From the NCBI GenBank assembly GCA_003266105.1, contig MVAA01000096.1:1-6107 (forward strand): a DNA stretch of 6,107 nt, written 5' to 3'. Numbering within the stretch: the stretch's first letter is position 1; the number at the start of each line of letters is the position of its first letter. This document shows, one piece after another, positions 1 through 4,994 of the stretch. The position numbers were made by a program, and so were the translations under genes. Under the pieces are notes generated by a model that worked only from the letters and a program-made list of their open reading frames with translations, had not been told where the DNA came from and ran no database searches. Source of the DNA: Methanosphaera sp. rholeuAM6. Its GTDB lineage: Archaea; Methanobacteriota; Methanobacteria; Methanobacteriales; Methanobacteriaceae.

Positions 1-170
1 GATGGATGGATTTCATTTTCTGTTTCTTTACTTTCCTCATACATCTTGTTGTACCTGGATAGTACATTGTTCCATACGAAACGTGCATTCCCAATGTTCT
101 GGTGTATCGGCCCAATAAGCTCATCCCGAGGATATATACGAATTTCCAAACCTTTATTCATCAATACCAT
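1..170 (-). CDS. tnpB: TnpB-like IS200/IS605 family protein, N-terminal fragment (cut by window edge)
   Basis: Only the first 56 codons are visible; the gene continues past the left edge. The fragment carries the N-terminal helix-turn-helix pattern of TnpB/OrfB proteins: LEIRIYP at residues 8-14 followed by GNARFVWNNVLSRYNKMYEE at 27-46, matching the family pattern of a basic RIYP strand, then a C/ARFVYN helix. TnpB proteins are RNA-guided DNA nucleases carried by IS200/IS605 elements, although the RuvC-like catalytic residues would lie outside this window. The ATG at 170 is preferred because AAGGAT lies about 9 bases upstream; a second in-frame ATG at 161 is possible. An AT-rich box (TTATATTTATA) lies around 192-202 and could serve as promoter for a nearly leaderless transcript. 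Whether the gene is intact cannot be judged. The family call is fairly secure; activity is unknown. Confidence 0.75.
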   Translation of the reverse strand, partial: MVLMNKGLEIRIYPRDELIGPIHQNIGNARFVWNNVLSRYNKMYEESKETENEIHP

Positions 171-570
171 AATAAATTATCCTTCCAAATCTATAAATAT
201 AATTAGTTGTTTTTTTTCATATTAAATTTTACAACAATTATATCCTTTTTTTATAGGAAAATAATATTAGTATAATGTAATTTCTTGATTATAAAGAATC
301 CTATTTTTTTATACTAATCTGATTTGTTTCCATTTAGATGATTATTTATATTGTCTACTAATTTTTTTTTTCAAATGGAATTCTTTTTTCTTTAGGAGTA
401 ATAACTTTCAAAAAAATGTATTACTTTTGATACGAATTATTTAAATATAATTTATAATATACTACAATTTCTTTATAAAGTGTTATTACTTCTAGTATTA
501 CTTTATATTATTCTTAGTATTAATACTTTTGTTATTATTAATACGTGGTATGGTGTTTGAATTTTTTCAT
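171..570. other. AT-rich gene-free stretch upstream of tnpB
   Basis: I see no credible gene on either strand; stop codons are dense in all frames. The plus strand is strongly T-rich. There is low-complexity structure: a perfect 12-bp palindrome AGTATTAATACT at 516-527, and its core TATTAATAC repeats directly at 536-544. A Shine-Dalgarno-like TAGGAGTAAT at about 395-404 is followed by no open frame. If tnpB lies in an IS200/IS605 element, part of this stretch may be its upstream end. Confidence 0.5.
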
Positions 571-592
571 CCCCTACCTAAAGAGGTAGGGG
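571..592 (-). repeat. Perfect 9-bp hairpin resembling an IS200/IS605 terminal hairpin
   Basis: CCCCTACCT (571-579) and AGGTAGGGG (584-592) are perfect inverted arms around a 4-base loop. This is by far the most GC-rich patch in the 1-kb gap. Read on the minus strand the apex reads CTCTTTAGG and the hairpin is followed by ATGAA, which recalls the right-end hairpins of IS1341/IS605-type elements, where a CTTTAG or CTTCAG apex and a GGGATGAA or GGTTCAA exit mark the end of the element and of the guide RNA scaffold. That comparison is from memory. The hairpin lies 400 bp upstream of the tnpB start, so it may be the left-end hairpin of the same element or the orphan right end of a decayed one. A simple transcription terminator is less likely, because no T run follows it on either strand. 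Confidence 0.45.
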
Positions 593-938
593 TATTCATT
601 TTAGGATAAATTTAAAATGTTTTAAAAGTAATCGCTTTAAAAATAGAAATTTTGATAAAGAAAATATTTCTCGTTTCAAACTCTCTTTTGTTCTGTAGGA
701 TGTTATTATTTTTTTGAGAGTTTTTTTCGAGTTCTTTTCTTTGTCTTTATAAGTTATATTATGTTTTTTGTTTAATAAGGAGTGGTGAGTTATTTTTAGA
801 CTTTTTAATTAAAAGCTTCTTTTTAATAGGTGATTTAGTATTTTTGTATTAGAAAAACTCTGTTTTTTGTGTAGGAGTAATTGTTTTTCTTTCTTTTAAT
901 TTTGAATGTTTTTATAGTCTTTTTTTTAACTCGGTTTT
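593..938. other. T-rich gene-free stretch
   Basis: No credible coding frame is visible. The plus strand is dominated by T runs. A long-range inverted repeat occupies 670-731 and is listed separately. Shine-Dalgarno-like motifs at about 777-787 (AAGGAGTGGTG) and 873-877 (AGGAG) are not followed by convincing genes. TTTTAGGATAA occurs at 598-608 and again at 967-977 as an 11-bp direct repeat. Confidence 0.5.
670..731. repeat. Inverted repeat with symmetric internal loop
   Basis: CTCG (670-673) and AAACTCTC (678-685) pair with GAGAGTTT (716-723) and CGAG (728-731). The two helices of 8 and 4 bp are separated by a symmetric 4 by 4 internal loop, and the apical loop is 30 bases. On the plus strand the structure is followed by a U-rich run, so it could act as a terminator-like element for transcription from the left. 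It could also be a remnant of a mobile element. Chance cannot be excluded in such biased sequence. Confidence 0.35.
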
Positions 939-995
939 TTGACCTGAAGTATAATATGGCTAATATTTTTAGGATAACCTAAACTTCTTGGTCAA
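939..995 (-). ncRNA. Candidate small structured RNA (no family recognised)
   Basis: On the minus strand TTGACC (995-990) pairs with GGTCAA (944-939), and GAAG (987-984) pairs with CTTC (949-946), with a small bulge between them. Stacked directly inside is a second perfect hairpin, TTTAGG (983-978) with CCTAAA (973-968) around a 4-base loop. About 18 bases between the inner hairpin and the closing strand stay unpaired. The 5' edge of the fold is close to where transcription from the box A at 1017-1024 should begin. No open frame is visible in it. It lacks a U-rich terminator on the minus strand, so the 3' end is undefined. I know no RNA family that it matches; a protein-binding dyad in DNA is the main alternative. 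Confidence 0.3.
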
Positions 996-996
996 T

Positions 997-1038
997 TATA
1001 ATATTATACTCCTGAGTATATAAAGGTTTTGGTATACC
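997..1038. repeat. Cluster of three palindromes around a box A
   Basis: Three dyads are packed into 42 bp: TATAATATTATA (997-1008, perfect), TATACTC-CT-GAGTATA (1005-1020, 7-bp arms) and GGTATACC (1031-1038, perfect). The second overlaps the box A at 1017-1024, an arrangement expected for an operator that blocks TBP binding. AT-rich DNA yields short palindromes easily, but the TATACTC and GGTATACC dyads contain G and C and are less likely to be chance. Confidence 0.4.
1017..1024 (-). promoter_or_regulatory. Candidate archaeal box A (TTTATATA) with flanking dyad
   Basis: The minus strand reads CCTTTATATACTC, an exact match to the archaeal box A consensus for methanogens, preceded by an A-rich patch that could be the BRE. 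Transcription would start near 993-996, at the edge of the foldable segment at 939-995. Because TTTATATA reads TATATAAA on the other strand, a plus-strand start near 1045 is also possible; that would give a 12-codon frame from ATG 1053 and then an antisense RNA to frhB. The A-rich flank favours the minus direction only weakly. Confidence 0.4.
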
Positions 1039-1136
1039 TAAAAATTAAAGTCATGCTAAAATACGGTTACAAATCAAACAAAGCACAATAAACAATCAGT
1101 AAAACAAAACAAATAATGTAAAACTCTTAAAATCAA

Positions 1137-1177
1137 TATAAAAAATAGAAAGAAAACAGGAAAACTATCTGTTTTCC
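1137..1177 (-). terminator. Hairpin plus U-rich terminator of the frh operon
   Basis: On the minus strand GGAAAAC (1177-1171) pairs with GTTTTCC (1165-1159) around a 5-base loop. It is followed by a U-rich tract reading TGTTTTCTTTCTATTTTTTA. The frhB TAG stop codon (1167-1165) lies within the loop and distal arm, so the terminator begins before the coding region ends. U-rich sequence continues to about 1070, consistent with archaeal termination spread over several T runs. Confidence 0.6.
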
Positions 1178-2061
1178 AAAATATCCTCTTTTAAATCAGA
1201 ACGTGTAAACGGAACCTCAAGCCCCAAATCAAGAGCCTTGTCAACATTTTTAACACGCTGCTTTTTCTTGTTGGTAGCCAGTTTTCTAAGCATCTCCAAA
1301 CCGAACTTACCGGTATTTGTCTCGGTAACTTCAAGAACACCATCCTCAACTGCACTGTCAACTAGTGAACAGCCGACGTCAGTCCTTTTGATAACGGTAG
1401 ACCATCCGGGTTTTGCTCCAACAGAACCACAGGAAACGTCTGACAGTTCTGCTACATAATCCATACAATATCTGCATCCGCTCTGCTCATAACCGTGAGT
1501 CTGCTTGATAGGAATTGCAGTTTCATCATCAGACGTTCTTATGAAGAGTTTGCCTTTGCTGATGTCCATCTTAACAACTTTCTCAGGAGTGGTATTTGCC
1601 TTGTCCTGAATGAATGCCTTCAGGGAATCATATGGGAAGTTTTCCATACAGTAAATACCGGCAATTAACGCTATCTTGTCAGTAACGTGTCTTAATCCCA
1701 TAGGATATGCCTGCATTTTACGCACTCCCATAATCTGACATGGAGTTCCTACAATTCCCATTTTTTCAAGACCGTACCTGCGGGTAGCTTCCTTTACCAT
1801 TGCAAGGTTTGGACACATGGTATACTTTGTTCCGGAACTTTTAAGAATTTCCTTCTTGGTTGTTGCCACTATTGGTTCAGGCTTCCATGCCTCCTTACCG
1901 TCTCCTGCTACAATGGTTCCGTCAATAATGTTCTTTTCAAGGGCATAGACAAGCAGGGCCGTTACAATACCACCATCCTGTGCTTTGCCAAGAATTTTCT
2001 TGTCAGTTGCTCTTGCCGTTAATATTTCCTGATGTGGTCCTAAGGCTGAATCATGTATCAT
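1165..2061 (-). CDS. frhB: Coenzyme F420-reducing hydrogenase, beta subunit (FrhB)
   Basis: FrhB carries FAD, one [4Fe-4S] cluster and the F420 site; it passes electrons arriving from FrhG to F420. From ATG 2061 it has 298 residues, starting MIHDSALGP; the closest Frh proteins I remember begin a few residues before the matching LGxxxEI segment, which supports a start here. GGGGGGA 9 bases upstream can pair with the 16S tail. ATG 2079, overlapping the frhG TAA as TAATG, would add six residues. The ORF can be extended to 2166, but that part lies inside frhG and encodes no family sequence. Conserved features (numbered from ATG 2061) are QDGGIVTALL near 28-37, TPCQ with Cys108, YCMENFP with Cys138, and HGYEQSGCRYC with Cys196 and Cys199, then Cys211. 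Cys83, 108, 138, 196, 199 and 211 include the likely cluster ligands. The C-terminus extends about 15-20 residues beyond the remembered M. thermautotrophicus protein. It is the last gene of the operon. Confidence 0.93.
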   Translation of the reverse strand: MIHDSALGPHQEILTARATDKKILGKAQDGGIVTALLVYALEKNIIDGTIVAGDGKEAWKPEPIVATTKKEILKSSGTKYTMCPNLAMVKEATRRYGLEKMGIVGTPCQIMGVRKMQAYPMGLRHVTDKIALIAGIYCMENFPYDSLKAFIQDKANTTPEKVVKMDISKGKLFIRTSDDETAIPIKQTHGYEQSGCRYCMDYVAELSDVSCGSVGAKPGWSTVIKRTDVGCSLVDSAVEDGVLEVTETNTGKFGLEMLRKLATNKKKQRVKNVDKALDLGLEVPFTRSDLKEDILENR

Positions 2062-2070
2062 AATCTCTTT

Positions 2071-2077
2071 TCCCCCC
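2071..2077 (-). promoter_or_regulatory. Ribosome binding site supporting the inner frhB start
   Basis: A run of six G followed by A lies 9 bases before ATG 2061 and can pair with the CCUCC of the 16S 3' end through G-U wobble. It lies inside the six extra codons that the alternative ATG 2079 would add, which suggests those codons are leader. The case is moderate, because coupling through TAATG would also work. Confidence 0.4.
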
Positions 2078-2078
2078 A

Positions 2079-2849
2079 TTATTCCAATCCCATTTCCTTC
2101 TTGATTTGATCTATCGGCCACCAGCTGCGAGTACATTGATAGTAGCATAAGCCACATTTTACGCATCTGTCACAGTTGAATGACGGTCTTCCATCCTTCA
2201 TTGTCATTGCCCTTGTTGGACAGGCGGCAGCACATGCTCCACAGCCGATACAGATTGACTGGTTAATGATTCTCTTTTGCAAATCACAACCGCAGGCATC
2301 CTGATTTTCTGTGAATTTCATGAATGGTGCAAGATAGTCCATGTCACTGTTAACTGCGGCCAATATTACCTTTTTAATTATTTGAGGTGATGGTGGACAT
2401 CCCGGAATTGCCATGTCCACTTTAACAAGTCTCTGCAAAGCCAGGAAGGATGAATGCTGTGGCTGAGCACGTTGACCTCCCTTGGAATATACAGTGAATC
2501 CGCCGGTGCATGCACATGAACCCAGTGCAACCAGCAGCTTGGATTTGTCTCTTGCCTCTTTGAGTTCCTTAACTGAATGTTCATCCTCCAGACATACACT
2601 TCCCTCAATCAGTACAATGTCCATTTCAGGCATTTCCCAGCAATCAACTAGTGTTTGTCCGTATACAATATCAACCGCATCCAGAAGGTCGGCAAGTTCA
2701 TCATAGTTTTCCGTGAAACTCATAAGATCACCCGTACATCCGGACAGGTGTATGTATCCAATCTTAAGTTTCTTTCCGGAACTTAGCTTTGTTGAAGAAG
2801 TTTTTGTGTTCTCCTCCGATTTTATCATATTTTTAAGTTTATCAAACAA
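2079..2849 (-). CDS. frhG: Coenzyme F420-reducing hydrogenase, gamma subunit (FrhG, small FeS subunit)
   Basis: FrhG is the electron-transfer subunit linking the NiFe site in FrhA to FrhB through three [4Fe-4S] clusters. Counting from GTG 2858, the proximal-cluster domain shows GYIHLSGCTGD with Cys41 and Asp44, then GSCACTGG (Cys115) and PGCPPSP (Cys154). The CTGD form, with Asp where other small subunits have Cys, is the known Frh-type proximal cluster. A C-terminal two-cluster ferredoxin domain follows: Cys203, 206, 209, 213 and Cys232, 235, 238, 242. ACGCDLQ (Cys189, Cys191) and the tail RSWWPIDQIKKE are typical of FrhG. The start is set at TTG 2849 because AGGTGA (2855-2860) lies 5 bases before it; the GTG at 2858, three codons upstream, is itself part of that Shine-Dalgarno site. 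ATG 2828 has no binding site. It lies 37 bases after frhD, and its TAA touches the alternative frhB ATG. Confidence 0.93.
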   Translation of the reverse strand: MFDKLKNMIKSEENTKTSSTKLSSGKKLKIGYIHLSGCTGDLMSFTENYDELADLLDAVDIVYGQTLVDCWEMPEMDIVLIEGSVCLEDEHSVKELKEARDKSKLLVALGSCACTGGFTVYSKGGQRAQPQHSSFLALQRLVKVDMAIPGCPPSPQIIKKVILAAVNSDMDYLAPFMKFTENQDACGCDLQKRIINQSICIGCGACAAACPTRAMTMKDGRPSFNCDRCVKCGLCYYQCTRSWWPIDQIKKEMGLE

Positions 2850-2854
2850 GGTAC

Positions 2855-2860
2855 TCACCT
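2855..2860 (-). promoter_or_regulatory. Ribosome binding site deciding the frhG start
   Basis: AGGTGA is complementary to the archaeal 16S tail (UCACCU) and stands 5 bases before TTG 2849, about the same geometry as at frhA. The competing GTG at 2858 lies within it and has only a weak purine stretch upstream. Confidence 0.6.
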
Positions 2861-2886
2861 TTTAATCTTATCTTATTCAAATATAA

Positions 2887-3363
2887 TCATTCACTTAGCA
2901 TAGAATTTAATACTTCCATTGTCTTATCTATTGTCTGTGGAATCTTATCTTCCAACGTTTTACTTAATCCAATTTCCATTTCCTGTGGCAGACTTTCCGG
3001 CTGAATCACTACCAGTTTGATGTTTAGCTTATCACTTAACTCATGTAAAGGATAGGTTGCAGACAGTCCATGAACGTCCATGTATCTGTCTTCCTCGCCT
3101 ACCTGGTCAATGTCAAGCACCCTTATTGTTCCTGCCTTTTCATCAAGTGATGCGATGTCTATTATGATGATGTTTTTCCATTTGTCTTGTGGCAGCGTGA
3201 AGATGTAGTGGGGCGCACTTGTTGCTCCGTCAATGGCTATTGTGTCACCCTCAAATTCTATATTGTGTTCTCTGATGTATCTTATCACTTCCGGACCAAA
3301 TCCGTCATCACCATATAATATGTTTCCGCATCCGACAATTAGATTTTCATGATTATATGACAA
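2887..3363 (-). CDS. frhD: F420-reducing hydrogenase maturation protease FrhD (HycI/HybD family)
   Basis: FrhD belongs to the NiFe-hydrogenase maturation endopeptidases, which cut off the C-terminal tail of the large subunit once nickel is in place. The 158-residue length fits the family. The N-terminal motif GCGNILYGDDGFG (11-23) is diagnostic. By comparison with E. coli HybD, the three nickel-sensing residues are Asp20, Asp69 (in IIIIDIAS) and His98 (in DVHGLS). PESLP near 122-126 matches the family's IPESL motif. The start is TTG 3363, supported by AAGGGA 5 bases upstream (3369-3374); the first in-frame ATG codes for Met95 and would remove Asp20 and Asp69. It begins 14 bases after the frhA stop, in the usual A-D-G-B order. 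Its substrate is almost certainly the FrhA encoded just upstream. Confidence 0.9.
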   Translation of the reverse strand: MSYNHENLIVGCGNILYGDDGFGPEVIRYIREHNIEFEGDTIAIDGATSAPHYIFTLPQDKWKNIIIIDIASLDEKAGTIRVLDIDQVGEEDRYMDVHGLSATYPLHELSDKLNIKLVVIQPESLPQEMEIGLSKTLEDKIPQTIDKTMEVLNSMLSE

Positions 3364-3377
3364 TTAAATCCCTTCGC

Positions 3378-4652
3378 TTATAGTTGAACCATATCGTCTT
3401 TCAGTACTTCTTTGCTTTCATCATCCACAACCACCATGTGCGTTGCACAGGACAGGCATGGGTCATAGGCTCTTATTACGTCGGGAGCGTATTTGTAGTG
3501 TGTTCCCTCCGTTGCCATTCCCATTGTTGGTATGTTCCATGTTGTTGGGACTATACAGTTGTATTCTGTTATGAATCCTTCAGGTGAAATTCGGGCGGTA
3601 TGAAGATTTGTTCCTCTTGGTCCCTCTATTACACCTACGCCCAGACGGTTGGTTCCTTCAATTGTGTATTTTGCCATTGTCTGTGCTGACGGATCTATCT
3701 TATCCACGAGTTCTATGATACGTTCCGCAGAGTTTATCATTTCCTGTGCTCTTGCAAGGTGCTGTGCTTTAGCTCCCTTGTCCTTGAATCTTCTGTATTT
3801 GTTTGCTCTTGCACGTGGTCCTGTTTCCACAGGTGTGCTGTCGTATAATGGTATCTGTGAACATGCGGTTTTTCCAATTCTCTTTGCTGTTTTCATTGTT
3901 TCATCGGCATATTCTTCGTCTTCCTGGGCAGTGTATTTGTCTGAGTACCATGAGTTTGGCATTATCTCCTGTATGCTTTGCAGGGATATGTTCTGCCTTG
4001 ATCCGTATGTGTTGCTTGTTGCAAGTACAGGCTGTGCATGTACTCCAAGGTTTTCAGGGAAATCTTTTGCTTCAATGTATCCTGCCATCTGTTCGACGTG
4101 TTTTTCCAGCAGTCCCATGAGTCCGCTTATTCTTGTTTTAATCTTGTTTTTCGTATTTTTGGTTATGTTATGTGCCATTCCTCCAATTCTTATGTCGGAT
4201 GGATGAATTCCTTCTCCGCCTATTACGTCTTCAACGTATTGTGCCTGTTTTCTTATTTCGGAAACGTTTTTTACTGTCTGTCTGTAATCGTCCTCTGGTA
4301 CAAAGTCGGGTGCTACCAGGAAGTGGTGTATTGCATGGCTGTTTATCATGTGTGCGTTTAAGCATATTTCCCTTAGCATTTGTCCGGTTTTCGGCACGTC
4401 TATTTTCAATGAGTCATCAATGGCTTCTACCGATGCCAGTGTATGTGTTACGGGACATACTCCACAGATTCTCTGCACCAGTACCGGAGCGGATTCAGGT
4501 CTTTTTCCAACTACCATTTTTTCTATTCCACGTACCGGTGTTATACTGTAGTAGCGTCCGCTCGTTACTATTCCTTCATCATCAACCTCTAATGACAGGG
4601 TGGCATGTCCCTCCTGTCTTGAAGTAGGGGAGATAGTGATGGTTTTACTCAA
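3378..4652 (-). CDS. frhA: Coenzyme F420-reducing hydrogenase, alpha subunit (FrhA, NiFe large subunit)
   Basis: FrhA holds the NiFe centre where H2 is split. Visible motifs are PTSRQEGH (9-16, with Glu14 at the position of the conserved proton-transfer glutamate), the N-terminal nickel motif RICGVCPVTH (Arg61, Cys63, Cys66, His70), and the C-terminal motif DPCLSCATH (Cys399, Cys402, His405). Both C-terminal ligands are TGC/TGT cysteine codons, so this is not a selenocysteine enzyme. The 19 residues after His405 are the expected peptide removed by FrhD. The 424-residue length is close to that of other FrhA proteins. The start codon is TTG 4652, with AGGTGAT (4658-4664) 5 bases upstream; there is no in-frame ATG near the N-terminus, and the motifs fit this start. 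It heads the recognised operon, one base after a 55-codon reading frame. Confidence 0.95.
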   Translation of the reverse strand: MSKTITISPTSRQEGHATLSLEVDDEGIVTSGRYYSITPVRGIEKMVVGKRPESAPVLVQRICGVCPVTHTLASVEAIDDSLKIDVPKTGQMLREICLNAHMINSHAIHHFLVAPDFVPEDDYRQTVKNVSEIRKQAQYVEDVIGGEGIHPSDIRIGGMAHNITKNTKNKIKTRISGLMGLLEKHVEQMAGYIEAKDFPENLGVHAQPVLATSNTYGSRQNISLQSIQEIMPNSWYSDKYTAQEDEEYADETMKTAKRIGKTACSQIPLYDSTPVETGPRARANKYRRFKDKGAKAQHLARAQEMINSAERIIELVDKIDPSAQTMAKYTIEGTNRLGVGVIEGPRGTNLHTARISPEGFITEYNCIVPTTWNIPTMGMATEGTHYKYAPDVIRAYDPCLSCATHMVVVDDESKEVLKDDMVQL

Positions 4653-4653
4653 T

Positions 4654-4821
4654 TTAAATCACCTCATTGTCTTTCTCATACTTGTTGTTTTTTTTTTGAA
4701 TTGTGTTCTTTTCAATAATTATTTTGTGTTCAATATTAATTAAATTATCTTCGTATCGTTTGAAGTTCAATCCATTTTTCATGATTTTTTCTTCAAAATC
4801 AATGTTTAGTCGGAATGTCAT
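4654..4821 (-). CDS. Small open reading frame upstream of frhA, 55 aa, unrecognised
   Basis: An ATG at 4821 opens 55 codons ending in TAA (4656-4654). One base separates that stop from the frhA TTG, and the frhA ribosome binding site lies inside the last codons, so translation of the two could be coupled. The product is charged and lysine/asparagine-rich (begins MTFRLNIDFEEKIMK) with no signal peptide or membrane segment, and I match it to no family. A run of ten A encodes part of QKKNN (4688-4697) and could be prone to slippage. A ribosome binding site is not clear upstream of ATG 4821, so a short-leader or leaderless message is possible. In such AT-rich DNA an open frame of this size is uncommon but not impossible. 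It may be a small protein, a leader peptide, or chance. Confidence 0.4.
   Translation of the reverse strand: MTFRLNIDFEEKIMKNGLNFKRYEDNLINIEHKIIIEKNTIQKKNNKYEKDNEVI
4658..4664 (-). promoter_or_regulatory. Ribosome binding site of frhA
   Basis: AGGTGAT matches the archaeal 16S complement and stands 5 bases before TTG 4652. It is the strongest site in the window, which supports reading a TTG start and fits high expression of Frh despite the non-ATG codon. Confidence 0.75.
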
Positions 4822-4976
4822 TTCAGACTATTAGAACAATTTGTCATTATTTATTATTATAGATTATGATTATCTAATTTGGAGAATGCAAATATCATAA
4901 TTTTAGACTAATTTTTAAGCATCATATAGATAGTAAGTCAGGGGCAAACATACAAAAAAAAGTTCCCTAAAAATAA
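4822..4976. promoter_or_regulatory. Divergent intergenic region between the frh operon and the plus-strand cassette
   Basis: This region must hold the promoters of both operons. A TATA-like CTATAATAATA on the minus strand (about 4853-4863) would place transcription start near 4830, just ahead of the small frame at 4821. On the plus strand TCATATAG (4922-4929) would place a start near 4950, ahead of the AAAAGGTGG at 4977-4985. An 11-bp repeat, ATTT(C/T)AGACTA, occurs at 4820-4830 and 4900-4910 in the same orientation, about 80 bp apart, and could be a regulator site. Neither box is a perfect consensus match. Confidence 0.4.
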
Positions 4977-4977
4977 A

Positions 4978-4985
4978 AAAGGTGG
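4978..4985 (+). promoter_or_regulatory. Ribosome binding site without a canonical start codon
   Basis: AAAGGTGG fits the archaeal Shine-Dalgarno sequence and precedes the first gene of the cassette, yet no ATG, GTG or TTG in the coding frame follows within range. Candidates in frame are AAC 4992 at the best spacing and ATC 4995 at about 9 bases. Confidence 0.5.
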
Positions 4986-4994
4986 AAAAATAAC

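Noticed and set aside
171..570. Possible CRISPR or other spaced repeat array in the AT-rich gap
   Set aside because: Only short AT palindromes and short direct repeats are present; there is no repeat of 20 bases or more and no regular spacing.
775..800. Shine-Dalgarno-like AAGGAGTGGTGAG in the gene desert
   Set aside because: The only following start gives a frame of about four codons. No gene remains to be translated.
881..982. A 33-codon hydrophobic frame from TTG 881 after AGGAG, resembling a single-helix membrane peptide
   Set aside because: The spacing of 3 bases is too short, and the hydrophobic residues follow simply from T runs (Phe and Leu codons). It ends inside the palindrome cluster. 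Chance is more likely.
1053..1091. ATG at 1053 downstream of a plus-strand TATATAAA
   Set aside because: The frame has only 12 codons and no ribosome binding site; mentioned with the promoter but not called as a gene.
2062..2166. Upstream extension of frhB to the ATG at 2166
   Set aside because: These 35 codons run inside frhG in another frame, lack family similarity, and two better starts lie at 2079 and 2061.
1238..2706. Plus- and minus-strand frames opposite or inside frhB and frhG
   Set aside because: They overlap strongly supported Frh genes in other frames and show no recognisable protein sequence.
3450..3482. Possible selenocysteine codon at the FrhA nickel site, as in some methanococci
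   Set aside because: The C-terminal ligand codons read TGC and TGT, so both are ordinary cysteines.
3384..4627. Several plus-strand open frames of 67-185 codons opposite frhA
   Set aside because: They are antisense shadows of frhA, rich in Cys, Ser and Phe as expected from the complement of its codons, and have no family features.
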